DNA from: Bdellovibrionales bacterium
Lineage (GTDB): Bacteria; Bdellovibrionota_G; JALEGL01; JAGRMV01
Assembly (NCBI GenBank): GCA_020434345.1
Contig: JAGRAZ010000003.1
Span: 1-60,831 of the forward strand
Direction of reading: 5' to 3'
Length of the DNA stretch: 60,831 bases
Every line of letters begins with the position of its first letter. Within the stretch, counting starts at the first letter, position 1. Both the position numbers and the translations under genes were made by a program. Under the pieces are notes generated by a model, which was not told where the DNA came from, did not search any database, and worked only from the letters and a program-made list of their open reading frames with translations. Below are positions 45,171-55,211 of this stretch, in pieces.

Positions 45171-46213
45171 TGGATTTCTTTTGGAACCAAGTCTTGTTGA
45201 CCCTCTTTTTCCTTACTGATGCTCTTTAAAAATTTTGCTTCAAGATAATCTTTCAACTCTTGAACTTCCCATGGTTCTTTATTGGGTACAGGAATTTTCC
45301 CGCCAGCGATTTGCATATGCCCACCGCCCTTACCTTTGTTACGAACGAGTCTCTTCATAATTTTACCTGCATCTTTGCGTGTATTTGTCGTACGAATTGA
45401 TAAATACAGACAATCTTCAAAAAGCCCCATTGTTAGAACCCATGCAACATCTTCCATCTTCAGTAAAAGATCTGCCATTTCGGGAACAATATCAGGTGTC
45501 TCGATTGTTTTTAATCGTGTAACAATTGCGTTGCCAAAAAGTTTAGCGTTTCGAATACCTTCAAGAAGTCTTTTAAAGTAGGACCTTGAAACACGTGCAT
45601 GAATAATTTTGGATAAAAGTTTTTTATTGGCAAGAGGAAAAAGCTGACGATAGCAATCAACATCTACATCAAAAGTCTCTCTCCCCAAGTCCTGCGTTTC
45701 AGATTTAATTGCATATAAAAGTGCTGTAGCTAGATTTTTATCAACTGGTAAATCATAGGCAAACATATACTCTGTTAGTATAGATGCGGTAGCTCCATAT
45801 TCCGTTCGAATATCCAAATATGGAACCTTGTGTGCTTCCTTAGATTTAGGATGATGATCAATCACAAGGTGCGGCACGTATTTTTGAGGCAAGTCGTTAT
45901 TACCTGTCATGGGCTGAGTATCCACCATGGCAATCCGATCATATTTTGAAAAATCAACACGTTCAATTGGTGTCAAATGGAGTTTTAAGTACTTCACCAT
46001 ATTCGCATTTTCTGCACGCCCAATCATTCCACCGTAAGCAATCGTTGTTTTGGCTTTTCCTAAAACTTTTGCAATTTCTCGAAGTGCGGCTGCACTCGCA
46101 ATCGTATCCGGATCAGGATGATTATGCGCAACAATCAATAATTTTCCCCCTTTAGGAAAATCATCAAAAAATGCTTCAATCACCGAAGGTGTTGTACCGT
46201 TTACTTTACTCAC
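45167..46213 (-). CDS. DHH-family phosphoesterase (NrnA-like)
   Basis: A 348-residue DHH/DHHA1 phosphoesterase. The N-terminal metal-binding set is in VAHNHPDPDTIASA, MVDTQPMTGN and VIDHHPKSKE (the DHH motif), and the C-terminal DHHA1 substrate loop is GKGGGHMQIAGG. Such enzymes hydrolyse short oligonucleotides, pAp or cyclic dinucleotides. It overlaps the GlcD-like gene by four bases. The exact substrate cannot be read from the sequence. Confidence 0.9.
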   Translation of the reverse strand: MSKVNGTTPSVIEAFFDDFPKGGKLLIVAHNHPDPDTIASAAALREIAKVLGKAKTTIAYGGMIGRAENANMVKYLKLHLTPIERVDFSKYDRIAMVDTQPMTGNNDLPQKYVPHLVIDHHPKSKEAHKVPYLDIRTEYGATASILTEYMFAYDLPVDKNLATALLYAIKSETQDLGRETFDVDVDCYRQLFPLANKKLLSKIIHARVSRSYFKRLLEGIRNAKLFGNAIVTRLKTIETPDIVPEMADLLLKMEDVAWVLTMGLFEDCLYLSIRTTNTRKDAGKIMKRLVRNKGKGGGHMQIAGGKIPVPNKEPWEVQELKDYLEAKFLKSISKEKEGQQDLVPKEIQ

Positions 46214-46252
46214 GCCAGATGTCCTATATCAAATTCAATCGCATTGTTAAAC

Positions 46253-47653
46253 TTATGCCTTCTTGGCTAAAAGTCCCATCATCCAAACAAAAATAGAAAC
46301 TGCAAGCCCCGGAAAAATGGGTTCTATACCCAGAGGAAATGCATCATAAATTCCTAAACCACCTGACCAGCCGATACAAAGGCAAACAAATGAAACTCCA
46401 AAACCTAAAAGCATACTAGCAAGCATCCATTGGGGAGAAGTTTGTGATTTTGGGAAAAACGATGTCACCATAGGCAATAACAAACCGGGAATAATAATGG
46501 TTCCTATGGTGTACCAAAGCTTAATCACTGATGGTATCCACAATGCCATGAAAATGGACAAAACACCAATCAGCAAAAGACTGATCTGAATACTTCGATC
46601 TTCCGAAATACGATTTGGAAACAAACTATGGAAGAAATCACGACCTACAGCTATCGCAGATACGAAAAACTGACTGTTCAGCGTTGAAAGAATGGTTGCA
46701 AGCAAACAAACAAAAAACAATCCTTTAAAAAATGGGGGAAATGTCATTTCAGCAAGAACCGGATATGCAAGCATTGGATCAGGCAAAACAAGCAACACGG
46801 CTTTTGCATACAACGCACAGATCATTGTCATGCAATCAAACAGAAACCAAAAAAGTACCGACCACAGAATTCCCTTCCTAGCAACGTTAGCATCTTTTGC
46901 AGCGTAGCAACGTTGATAAAATGATGGATCAACCCACGTCCAAAGTGCAATCAAAAACCACATCACAATAAATTGCGGCTCGTTACCTCCATGCCATGTC
47001 AGATGAGATTTGGGTACATTGATCATCAACGTTGAAAGTGACCCGTATTTTGCAAATAAAAAGACCACAAACATCATAAATCCAAAAAACATGAGAATAC
47101 TAAAGATGATATCTGTGTTGCGATCAGCAACAAAGCCACCTCGAAATAAATAGCCGATTGAAAAAATCGTACTGATGATAAGAGCACTTAATAGCGACAT
47201 TCCGATCATCAATTTAACCAAGACAGCAATCATCAATATATAGGGCGCTGGAGAAGACAAAATCATCGTAAAAAGCGCGCTGGTTCTGGAAGCATATGGG
47301 CCATAGACTTGTAGAATATGTTCAGAAATGCTAGCGACCTCCATCTTTCGCGCTTTGGCTGCAAAAATAAAGGCAAATAGAATCGCAAAAAAGTAATATG
47401 GCACACCTTGTAAAATCCAACTTGAAATACCATATTTGTATCCAAATTCACCAACACCCAAAATACCACCATACCAAGTTGAAAACATTGTAAGAACAAA
47501 TACAGGTAATGTTAAGCGTCTTCCGGCCAACAAATATTCTGACAGTGGAAGTTTATTTTTAGAATAGCGTATGGTTAGATGAACCAATGTGACAAAAAAA
47601 AGTGATATCACAAAATAATCCAACCAATGAAAATCAAACTTATTGTAGTGCAT
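46253..47653 (-). CDS. Sodium:solute symporter (SSS family), possible thiamine or precursor uptake
   Basis: A 466-residue SSS/SLC5-type symporter with about 13 membrane helices. The Na+-site region is seen in the broken helix 1 (FVLTMFSTWYGGILGVGEFGY) and helix 8-like ATILSTLNSQFFVSAIAVGRD. Its start overlaps the thiamine pyrophosphokinase gene by 14 bases, so thiamine or a related compound is a reasonable guess for the substrate; family members also carry sugars, proline and carboxylates. It is likely driven by Na+. Confidence 0.88.
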   Translation of the reverse strand: MHYNKFDFHWLDYFVISLFFVTLVHLTIRYSKNKLPLSEYLLAGRRLTLPVFVLTMFSTWYGGILGVGEFGYKYGISSWILQGVPYYFFAILFAFIFAAKARKMEVASISEHILQVYGPYASRTSALFTMILSSPAPYILMIAVLVKLMIGMSLLSALIISTIFSIGYLFRGGFVADRNTDIIFSILMFFGFMMFVVFLFAKYGSLSTLMINVPKSHLTWHGGNEPQFIVMWFLIALWTWVDPSFYQRCYAAKDANVARKGILWSVLFWFLFDCMTMICALYAKAVLLVLPDPMLAYPVLAEMTFPPFFKGLFFVCLLATILSTLNSQFFVSAIAVGRDFFHSLFPNRISEDRSIQISLLLIGVLSIFMALWIPSVIKLWYTIGTIIIPGLLLPMVTSFFPKSQTSPQWMLASMLLGFGVSFVCLCIGWSGGLGIYDAFPLGIEPIFPGLAVSIFVWMMGLLAKKA

Positions 47654-48305
47654 CTTCTTCCAACAACTGTAGGTTTAAATCATAAAATATTCCTAAGAGC
47701 TTACCTTCTTTTACCTCAATGGAAACGTTATTTTTTTTGCTAACGTTACTTACGCCAACCTGCCCTAATTTAAGGTCTTGGTTCTTAAGTGGAAACTCAA
47801 AACCTTCCAGCGAGACGCCGGTGCATGGAGAAAACGGTATTAAACTTACTGTTACATTTTCACGAATTTTAAAAACACTTTTATTTTCTAAAAATACGCC
47901 GATCCATCCATCACCAAATACCCTAAGCTTTAATTTTTCTGTAAATGGTAGTAGTAAAAAAAAGTTTGATAAAAAATGGTCCACTCGCCCTGCTTCGATT
48001 CCTAATAAATCAACATGTGTAACCCCAAAATCAATCACATGGTGAAGTGCTTTTTCTAAATCCGTAGAATTTTGATCTTTAATATGAATATATGGCACCT
48101 TCCGAAGATGTTCTTGTTTTGCTGAATCTAGATCGCCGATCACCAAATCAGGATAAATACTGTAATCCATTAACCAATTCACACCTCCATCCGCTGCAAT
48201 AATGGTATCAACATTTTCCATATGCTTTTCAATCATATTTTTAGAGGGCGGCTCGCCATTTAGGCAAATCATTGCCTTCTTTGTTTTATCTTTAGTTAAA
48301 TCCAT
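47640..48305 (-). CDS. thiN: Thiamine pyrophosphokinase
   Basis: A 221-residue thiamine pyrophosphokinase making TPP from thiamine and ATP. Conserved segments are IAADGGVNWLMDYSIYPDLVIGDLDSA, KDQNSTDLEKALHHV and LLGIEAGRVDHFLSN, which carry the Asp, Gln and Asp residues of the active site. It is coupled to a sodium symporter. No TPP riboswitch was seen in the 45 bases between this gene and the divergent ETF-QO gene. Confidence 0.9.
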   Translation of the reverse strand: MDLTKDKTKKAMICLNGEPPSKNMIEKHMENVDTIIAADGGVNWLMDYSIYPDLVIGDLDSAKQEHLRKVPYIHIKDQNSTDLEKALHHVIDFGVTHVDLLGIEAGRVDHFLSNFFLLLPFTEKLKLRVFGDGWIGVFLENKSVFKIRENVTVSLIPFSPCTGVSLEGFEFPLKNQDLKLGQVGVSNVSKKNNVSIEVKEGKLLGIFYDLNLQLLEEDALQ

Positions 48306-48350
48306 TTGTTCTACTTGTCTTGTTAAAAAAATTGAATTACAAAAGTTATC

Positions 48351-50021
48351 ATGAGTGAAAGAGAAATACTAGAAGTAGACTTTTTGTTTGTAGGTGCTGG
48401 CCCTGCCAACCTTGCCAGCGCGATCACACTCAAAAAACAGATCCAAAAACTACAAGAGACATCCTCAAATACCATTGAGGAACCAATGATTGTGGTCATT
48501 GAGAAAGCCTCAGAAATTGGTGGGCACCAGATCTCTGGTGCAGTCATTGACCCAAGTCCTCTATCCGAAATTATTCCAGACTATATGGAAAAAGGCTGTC
48601 CCTTTGAGTCTCCAGTAACAAAAGAAGCGGTTTACTTTCTTACTGAAAATAAAAGCATTCGTTTTCCAATTTTACCGCCTCAATTTCACAATCAAGGTAA
48701 CTATGTTTCATCGCTTTCTAAGTTCACTTCTTGGCTTGGAAATGAAGCAATGGAAATAGGTATCGAAATTTTTCCGGGGTTTGCAGGTGTTGAAGTTTTA
48801 TATGACGGACAAAGAGTCATGGGTGTTCGAACTGGAGACAAAGGCATTGATGCGAAAGGCAACCACAAAGCCAATTATGAACAAGGCATGGATATTCATG
48901 CAAAGTGTACTATTTTTGGTGAGGGTGTGCGCGGATATCTGACCAAACAGTTGATACCTAAGCTAGGTCTTTCTGGCATGAACCCGCAAGTGTTTGAAAC
49001 CGGTGTTAAAGAAGTCTGGGAATGCCCTACTGGTCGTATCCAGCCCGGCATGGTGATTCATACTATGGGATATCCGCTAGATTCAAAAACAGTTGGTGGA
49101 TCATTTGTGTATGGCATGAAAGACAATCTTCTGGTGCTAGGACTTGTGGTTGGCCTAGATTACAAGGATCCATTTTTGGAACCCTATGAGGAATTACAAA
49201 AGCTCAAAAAACACCCAATGATCGCGTCTTTGATTGAAGGTGGAAAGCAAGTTGCCTATGGCGCAAAAGCGATTTCAGCTGGCGGATATTACTCAATGCC
49301 TCAGCTTACGTTTGATGGAGGCCTTATTGTTGGAGAGTCTGGACAACTTCTGGACATTGCACGCTTAAAAGGAGTTCATGTAGGTATGCGTTCGGGTATT
49401 GAGGCGGGTAAAGTGCTTTGTGATGTTTTTGCAAAGGGCGAAAGCTTTACACATGAAAATCTAAAAAAGTATCAAACAAACTTTCTTACAAGTCGCGAAG
49501 GCAAAGACTTGTTTCGATCACGTAACTTTCACCAAGCGCTCTCTCAAGGCATACCGAAGGCATTTTTTCACATTGGTGCGCAAATGATTACCAATGGTCG
49601 AGGCATTGTAGATCCAATGCGAATCGAACATATTGACAGGGAATCTTACCAAAAGGTGCAAGAAAAATACGGAAGCACGCAAGCACCTCTTCCCGAAAAA
49701 ACCAAACACGCAACATCTGTTGATAAGTTAAGCTCAGTTTACAATGCAGGCACGATTCATGAGGAAGACCAAGTCTCTCACTTAAAAATTCATGATACCA
49801 AGGTATGCTATGACACATGTGTGGATGAGTTTCGTTCCCCTTGTAATCGATTTTGTCCAGCGGGCGTATACGAAATGATTGAAAAAGAAGGCAACCACCA
49901 CCTGCAAGTCAATTTCACCAACTGTGTCCATTGCCAAACCTGTGATATCAACTGCCCCAAAGACAATATTTTATGGACACCGCCCGAGGGAGGCGGTGGA
50001 CCTCAGTATAAAATCCTATAG
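48351..50021 (+). CDS. Electron transfer flavoprotein-ubiquinone oxidoreductase
   Basis: A 556-residue ETF-QO that passes electrons from acyl-CoA and other dehydrogenases, via ETF, to quinone at the inner membrane. The N-terminal FAD motif is DFLFVGAGPANLASA, ISGAVIDPSPL follows, and the C-terminal 4Fe-4S domain has CPAGVYE, NCVHCQTCDINCPKDNI and a final WTPPEGGGGPQY, matching the family. A pilin gene begins directly at its stop. The ETF subunits are not in the window. Confidence 0.96.
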   Translation: MSEREILEVDFLFVGAGPANLASAITLKKQIQKLQETSSNTIEEPMIVVIEKASEIGGHQISGAVIDPSPLSEIIPDYMEKGCPFESPVTKEAVYFLTENKSIRFPILPPQFHNQGNYVSSLSKFTSWLGNEAMEIGIEIFPGFAGVEVLYDGQRVMGVRTGDKGIDAKGNHKANYEQGMDIHAKCTIFGEGVRGYLTKQLIPKLGLSGMNPQVFETGVKEVWECPTGRIQPGMVIHTMGYPLDSKTVGGSFVYGMKDNLLVLGLVVGLDYKDPFLEPYEELQKLKKHPMIASLIEGGKQVAYGAKAISAGGYYSMPQLTFDGGLIVGESGQLLDIARLKGVHVGMRSGIEAGKVLCDVFAKGESFTHENLKKYQTNFLTSREGKDLFRSRNFHQALSQGIPKAFFHIGAQMITNGRGIVDPMRIEHIDRESYQKVQEKYGSTQAPLPEKTKHATSVDKLSSVYNAGTIHEEDQVSHLKIHDTKVCYDTCVDEFRSPCNRFCPAGVYEMIEKEGNHHLQVNFTNCVHCQTCDINCPKDNILWTPPEGGGGPQYKIL

Positions 50022-50621
50022 GTGATTACACTGGATTTTGAAGCATATGTTCGATACAGTATAGAGGTGGTTCTAACCAAAAAGGCCTTTTCTCTGGTTG
50101 AGCTAATGATTGTTGTTGCCATTATTGGTATTTTGGCAGCAATTGCTGTCCCTTCGTTTCAAAAATACATTCAAAAATCTCGCATGGCAGAAGCACCACA
50201 AGCTCTTCGTGATATCACGCAACATGAAATAATATATTATGATACTGAAGTGATCAATGCAGTTGATTTCAGCATTCGCCTAAGTAGCTACCTTGTAAGT
50301 GGCAATCGAACACCTCTTTTGGCAGATATCGACAACAGTCGCAAGGAAGCGCTTTGGACAAGCACATCACCATTTAATGAAATTGATTTTTCAGGGCCTG
50401 AGTTTGTATTTGGATCCTACGGTGTCACAGGCAGTGGCAGCACGCCAGAGCGATCCATCGACATTACAGCACTATTTGACCTCGCAGATGATGACTGTTC
50501 AGCAAGCCCTGCATACAATGTGAGAACTGCTGATGATGGTTGTTCTCTTTTTATCAGTCGAATTGAAACCGACGGCATGAACCATCACATCACACCCATC
50601 ATACAAGACCTTAAAGATTAA
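50022..50621 (+). CDS. Type IV pilin-like protein with Ala at cleavage position
   Basis: A 199-residue pilin. The helix [24 protein letters not shown] has the conserved Glu5, and the leader ends KKA, so the residue before the cut is Ala rather than Gly. GTG 50022 adjoins the ETF-QO stop and gives a 22-residue leader; GTG 50067 would give a 7-residue leader. Neither has a clear ribosome site. Two cysteines near the C-terminus may pair. It may be read through from the ETF-QO transcript. Confidence 0.8.
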   Translation: MITLDFEAYVRYSIEVVLTKKAFSLVELMIVVAIIGILAAIAVPSFQKYIQKSRMAEAPQALRDITQHEIIYYDTEVINAVDFSIRLSSYLVSGNRTPLLADIDNSRKEALWTSTSPFNEIDFSGPEFVFGSYGVTGSGSTPERSIDITALFDLADDDCSASPAYNVRTADDGCSLFISRIETDGMNHHITPIIQDLKD

Positions 50622-50624
50622 TTC

Positions 50625-52460
50625 TTACCCATTAATTTGAAAATCAAGATTCAATGGTTCAGGCTTTCCAAAACAATAATGAACCCACATCAATCGCTCA
50701 AATCGCTCATAGGGTTTTGAAATAGATGTTTGCTCCTCAATAAATTTGATTTTGAGAATATCAATTTGATCATCCCCTTCTCTTTTTTGATTATTGCTAC
50801 GACATAAATACTTGGCGAAATATTCAAGATACTTTTGGTGATTGTTAGAAAGTAAATTGGATAAATATTTATTCCATCTGTGCATAATGAATGTTCCGGC
50901 GACATACTTTGGTTGTTCATACGGATGAAATATATCGGTTGTCCAAAGATTCACATCCCGTCCATCTTTGGTTCTAGCATGAATAATATACCAGCCATCT
51001 TGTGTAGAGGGCTTAGGGGCAAACATCCCCCAGTTCTGATCCAGCCTAAGAAAATTTGAAACAGGCCAAAAAAATTCAGGTTGTCGAATATGCTTTTCTA
51101 ACCAAGGAGATTGCCAATCAATGCCCCCTAGGTTGTACAACAAAACATAAATAAAAAGTACTGCCACAACCCAAGGTTGCGCCTTTGGTGTTGGGCTTAT
51201 GTGATCTCGATAAGACAATGGTTTTGTCAATAGACTTGCAGTTTTTCGATTGTTGCTTACCCAGTGATAGATTTTTTCTCCCATAAAAGCGATTGGTTTA
51301 CTTTGAAGCAAGGGTAAGAAAATGCAAAAAATTGGGCTTGCTTGAACGATTTGCAAGAATGCCTTGTATTTGGTGAATTGTCCAAATGGGGTCTGGACTA
51401 CCCATGAATTTTCCTTTTCCATTTTTTCAAAGATTTGTGGATGACTTTGTGCAGGTTCCACTTTTGCACTGCTTAAACCAGAAAAAATATGAATGATCCG
51501 CATGGCTTTTTGGCAAAAGCCACAATTTTGATCAAAGTAAAGTACAAATCCTTCACCCCATGTTTTTTTGCTTCGTTTTTTCCAAAAATCCCAAAAAAGG
51601 CTGGGCAGAAACAAAGGCCAGACTGCAATGCACATCCAAGAAAAAAGCCCAACATTCATCAATGCAAAAATGCCCAGATGCATTCCTACAAAAGACATGA
51701 TGATCAGCAGCCGCCCTTTTTCTTTTACCATCGGTGACAGCAATAAAAACGGCCCAAACAGCTCAATGGCCAGTGTGCCAAAAGTTAATGCTTTAAGCAC
51801 AATTGGAAATTGACGTAACCAGATACCAAGGTGCGTAGCAAACTGGTCTAGCTCTAAGGTATAGGCTATGGCAGTGCCTTCTGGAATCCAAACTGGATCG
51901 TGCTTGTACAAAGCTGCAAACATATACACAAACAAAAATTGAATCATCAATCCAAACGTTCCAGAGCTAAAATACTTTTGCACTTTGTATTTTTGGCTCG
52001 AAAGTGCCGCGTCAACAGAGTAGGTTAGTCCAAGAGGCACAAACATAGACCAAAACAAAATCATACGGAGCACCACATCACCCCCATAGGTAATCACAGA
52101 AGCTCGGTTGGTTATGGAAACAGAAAAAATCCAACATAGAACTGTCATAAGTCGCGTTCGAAACCCTAAAATCAGCCCTATACAAAGAAGAATGTTCATG
52201 GCAAAGAGTACGCCTAGGGTGAACTCATCGCCTGTTAAAAAAAATATAGAAAACAGGTATTTACCTTGGAAATACTCAAGTACTACATGCCTCGGTACAG
52301 CACCCTCATCCGTGTAAAACACTCGCATAAAGCGCAAGCGATCCACCAAATCAATCAAGAGAATCAGCCCAAGCGTAATACGAAACAAGGCCAAGGATCG
52401 AACATCCACAGAAAAAATGCTGCGGAGATAGGCCTCAAACTGTTTTAGTGATTTTTTCAT
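50625..52460 (-). CDS. HTTM-domain membrane protein fused to a DCC thiol-disulfide domain
   Basis: A 611-residue protein. Residues 10-290 have several membrane helices in the HTTM pattern related to vitamin K-dependent gamma-carboxylases (RSLALFRITLGLILLIDLVDRLRF, GDVVLRMILFWSMFVPLG). Around 303-320 a DUF393/DCC domain holds FDQNCGFCQKAMRI with active-site CGFC. A further membrane helix and a C-terminal soluble part follow. It probably performs a membrane-linked redox or carboxylation reaction, with substrate unknown. ATG 52460 (GGA 7 bases upstream) is preferred to ATG 52472. Confidence 0.85.
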   Translation of the reverse strand: MKKSLKQFEAYLRSIFSVDVRSLALFRITLGLILLIDLVDRLRFMRVFYTDEGAVPRHVVLEYFQGKYLFSIFFLTGDEFTLGVLFAMNILLCIGLILGFRTRLMTVLCWIFSVSITNRASVITYGGDVVLRMILFWSMFVPLGLTYSVDAALSSQKYKVQKYFSSGTFGLMIQFLFVYMFAALYKHDPVWIPEGTAIAYTLELDQFATHLGIWLRQFPIVLKALTFGTLAIELFGPFLLLSPMVKEKGRLLIIMSFVGMHLGIFALMNVGLFSWMCIAVWPLFLPSLFWDFWKKRSKKTWGEGFVLYFDQNCGFCQKAMRIIHIFSGLSSAKVEPAQSHPQIFEKMEKENSWVVQTPFGQFTKYKAFLQIVQASPIFCIFLPLLQSKPIAFMGEKIYHWVSNNRKTASLLTKPLSYRDHISPTPKAQPWVVAVLFIYVLLYNLGGIDWQSPWLEKHIRQPEFFWPVSNFLRLDQNWGMFAPKPSTQDGWYIIHARTKDGRDVNLWTTDIFHPYEQPKYVAGTFIMHRWNKYLSNLLSNNHQKYLEYFAKYLCRSNNQKREGDDQIDILKIKFIEEQTSISKPYERFERLMWVHYCFGKPEPLNLDFQING

Positions 52461-52618
52461 GAAAGAGTCCATTGTAATTTATTTTTAAGACTTGGACAAA
52501 ACTTGCGTAACAACTTTAAAACTCTTTTATAAGGCATACTTACAGCCAACGCACGATGCCATGTTTGTACGAATTTGCTTGAAGATTTTTGTCAATGCGC
52601 TACAAGGGGCATCGAAAA

Positions 52619-53767
52619 ATGACCGAACTAACAAAAGAACAACTTTATCGTCCTGGAATGGAAGGTGTACCTGCTTGCCATTCTAAAATTTGCTTCATCA
52701 ATGGTGTGGAAGGAATTTTAGAATATAGAGGATACCCCATTGAAGACCTTTGCAAACACTCTACCTTTGAAGAAGTAAGCTATCTTCTACTTTTTGCAAA
52801 ATTACCTAACTCTTCCGAACTTAAAACCTTTGAGAAAGATCTTAAAAAAGCTCGTTCACTCAGCACAGAAGTACTTTCACTGATTACCTCTCTTCCCAAA
52901 ACAGGTCACCCCATGGTGATGTTACAGTCAGTAATCTCAGCACTAGGCTTGTTTGATACGCACGTTGACTTACGTGATGAAAAGAAAAACTACCAATCCA
53001 TCATTAATGTGATTGCAAAAACACCAACAATCATCGCAGCCTTTGATCGATATCGTCAAAATTTAGAGCCTGTTGCACCCAATGAAGATCTCTCACATGC
53101 AGCAAACTTTTTGTACATGCTCAATGACAAAAGACCCACAGAACTTGAAACAAGAATTTTTGACATCTGTCTCATTCTTCATGCAGAGCATTCTCTAAAT
53201 GCATCAACATTCAGTACACGTGTAACAGCGTCTACCCGCAACAACCCTTACGTTTCTTGCTCTTCTGGCGTTGGCACATTGTATGGCCCGCTTCATGGTG
53301 GAGCCAATGAACGTGTATTACAAATGCTTGAAGCAATTGGAAAAGTTGAATTCGTGCGACCATTTGTTGAAGAAAAAATTGCGAAAAAAGAAAAAATTAT
53401 GGGTATTGGCCACCGTGTTTACAAAACAAAAGATCCTCGATCTTTCGTTCTTCAAGATATTGCACGTGAATTGTTTGCGAAACAGACAGACAATACACTT
53501 TTAGATATTGCACTTGAACTAGAAAAAATCACAGGTGAAAAGCTTTCAGCAAAGGGCATTTACCCAAACGTCGATTTCTTCTCAGGTCTTGTGTACCGAA
53601 TCTTAGGGTTTGAAACAGATCTCTTTACCCCAATTTTTGCTGCGTCTAGAACATCTGGCTGGTGTGCACATTGGCTTGAACAAATGGAAGACAACAAACT
53701 GTTTCGTCCTTCACAGTTGTATGATGGAGACAGAAAACTGTCATACATTCCGATGTCAGACAGATAG
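52619..53767 (+). CDS. gltA: Citrate synthase
   Basis: A 382-residue citrate synthase catalysing the first step of the TCA cycle. The substrate-binding and catalytic histidines are in AEHSLNAST, GPLHGGANERV and GIGHRVYKTKDPR, and the catalytic Asp lies in NVDFFSGLVY; the FLYMLND-type segment is also present. ATG 52619 has AAGGGG about 8 bases upstream; the longer reading to 52589 has no site. It could be a methylcitrate synthase, which sequence alone cannot exclude. Confidence 0.93.
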   Translation: MTELTKEQLYRPGMEGVPACHSKICFINGVEGILEYRGYPIEDLCKHSTFEEVSYLLLFAKLPNSSELKTFEKDLKKARSLSTEVLSLITSLPKTGHPMVMLQSVISALGLFDTHVDLRDEKKNYQSIINVIAKTPTIIAAFDRYRQNLEPVAPNEDLSHAANFLYMLNDKRPTELETRIFDICLILHAEHSLNASTFSTRVTASTRNNPYVSCSSGVGTLYGPLHGGANERVLQMLEAIGKVEFVRPFVEEKIAKKEKIMGIGHRVYKTKDPRSFVLQDIARELFAKQTDNTLLDIALELEKITGEKLSAKGIYPNVDFFSGLVYRILGFETDLFTPIFAASRTSGWCAHWLEQMEDNKLFRPSQLYDGDRKLSYIPMSDR

Positions 53768-53864
53768 TTTTGTAAGTGCTTTGATCCGAAGTTTCTTTTG
53801 AAACATCTACAAAAACTTGATAAGGCAAGCACAGATATAAACGTACAAAAGATGAATACAACCG

Positions 53865-55211
53865 ATGGATTTTGTTATTAAAAAAGGGCTTTCTCTCAAC
53901 ATCACTGGTGAGGTTCCACAAACTTTTTCTCATCATATTCAAACGTCCAAAGTGGCAATTCTAGGTTCTGACTATGTTGACATGAAACCTACTATGCAAG
54001 TAGAAGTTGGTGACTTCGTAAAAACGGGTCAAACGCTATTTGCATGCAAAAAAAATCAAGGTCTAGTTTTTACATCCCCATCCACAGGAAAAGTTATAGA
54101 AATCAATCGTGGTGAAAAAAGAGTTTTTGAATCCATTGTCCTAGAACAAAGTTCAAATGTTCAACATCATTCATTCTCATCTTATCTCGGCGATCAATTA
54201 TCAAATTATTCACCCCAAACACTTCGATCTCTTTTCATTGAAAGCGGTTGGTGGACAAGCTTACGTCAACGCCCCTACGGAAAAGTTGCAAATGTAAAGG
54301 GCAAACCCTATTCTATTTTTGTAACAGCAATAGACACCAATCCTTTTGCACCACAACCAAGTATTATGGTCGGGAAAAAAGAAAACGAATTTGAAAAAGG
54401 CCTCTTAGCACTGGCGGCTTTAGATTGTGGACCTGTTTACGTTTGCCTTGATGCGCAAACAAGCATTCACACACCCACGCATCCACAAATTCATCGTGCA
54501 ACTTTTGATGGTCCTCACCCTGCTGGACTTGCTGGCACTCATATTCATATGATTGACCCTGTTCATGCTCAAAAATATGTCTGGCACGTTGGCTATCAGG
54601 ATGTCATTGCACTTGGTCATTTAATTTGTACTGGAACAATTCTCAATGAAAGAATGATCAGCGTTGCAGGTCCTCATGCAAAAAAAGCATCTATTGTTAC
54701 TTGTCCTGTGGGAGCATGTATTTCAGAAATAACACACGACTTTGTAAAAAAAGATACACGAGTCATAAGCGGCTCAATTTTTCACGGACATATTGCAAAA
54801 GGATCTTTTGACTTTCTCGGTAAATACCAAAATCAAGTAACATTGATACGTGAAGACCATGATCGTATTTTTATGGGTTGGCATTCACCGGGATTGGACC
54901 GATTTTCTGTTAAGAATGTTTTTGTATCAAAACTATTTCCAAACAAAAAATTTGATTTTACCAGTACTACACACGGCTCACTTCGTGCCATGGTTCCCGT
55001 AGGAAGTTTTGAAAAAGTCATGCCCCTTGATATTTTACCTACACAACTTTTACGTTCATTGGTTGCTAAAGATACAGACTCTGCCCAAGATTTAGGATGT
55101 TTAGAACTCATTGAAGAGGACATTGCGCTCCTTACTTTTGTTGCCCCAGGCAAAGTAGACTTTGGACCTCTGTTACGTGCAAACCTGCAACAAATAGAGA
55201 AAGAAGGATGA
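53865..55211 (+). CDS. nqrA: Na+-translocating NADH:quinone reductase subunit A
   Basis: A 448-residue NqrA, the soluble quinone-binding subunit of the sodium-pumping NADH dehydrogenase. It has the family's biotinyl/lipoyl-like start ([27 protein letters not shown]), the FFTAID-like [15 protein letters not shown] block and a C-terminal ATP-grasp-like/barrel domain ending in [15 protein letters not shown]. It is the first gene of an nqrABCDEF-apbE-nqrM operon. Its stop overlaps nqrB. Confidence 0.96.
   Translation: MDFVIKKGLSLNITGEVPQTFSHHIQTSKVAILGSDYVDMKPTMQVEVGDFVKTGQTLFACKKNQGLVFTSPSTGKVIEINRGEKRVFESIVLEQSSNVQHHSFSSYLGDQLSNYSPQTLRSLFIESGWWTSLRQRPYGKVANVKGKPYSIFVTAIDTNPFAPQPSIMVGKKENEFEKGLLALAALDCGPVYVCLDAQTSIHTPTHPQIHRATFDGPHPAGLAGTHIHMIDPVHAQKYVWHVGYQDVIALGHLICTGTILNERMISVAGPHAKKASIVTCPVGACISEITHDFVKKDTRVISGSIFHGHIAKGSFDFLGKYQNQVTLIREDHDRIFMGWHSPGLDRFSVKNVFVSKLFPNKKFDFTSTTHGSLRAMVPVGSFEKVMPLDILPTQLLRSLVAKDTDSAQDLGCLELIEEDIALLTFVAPGKVDFGPLLRANLQQIEKEG

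Noticed and set aside
48306-48350. TPP riboswitch upstream of thiamine pyrophosphokinase
   Set aside because: The gap is only 45 bases and lacks the conserved TPP-aptamer sequences.
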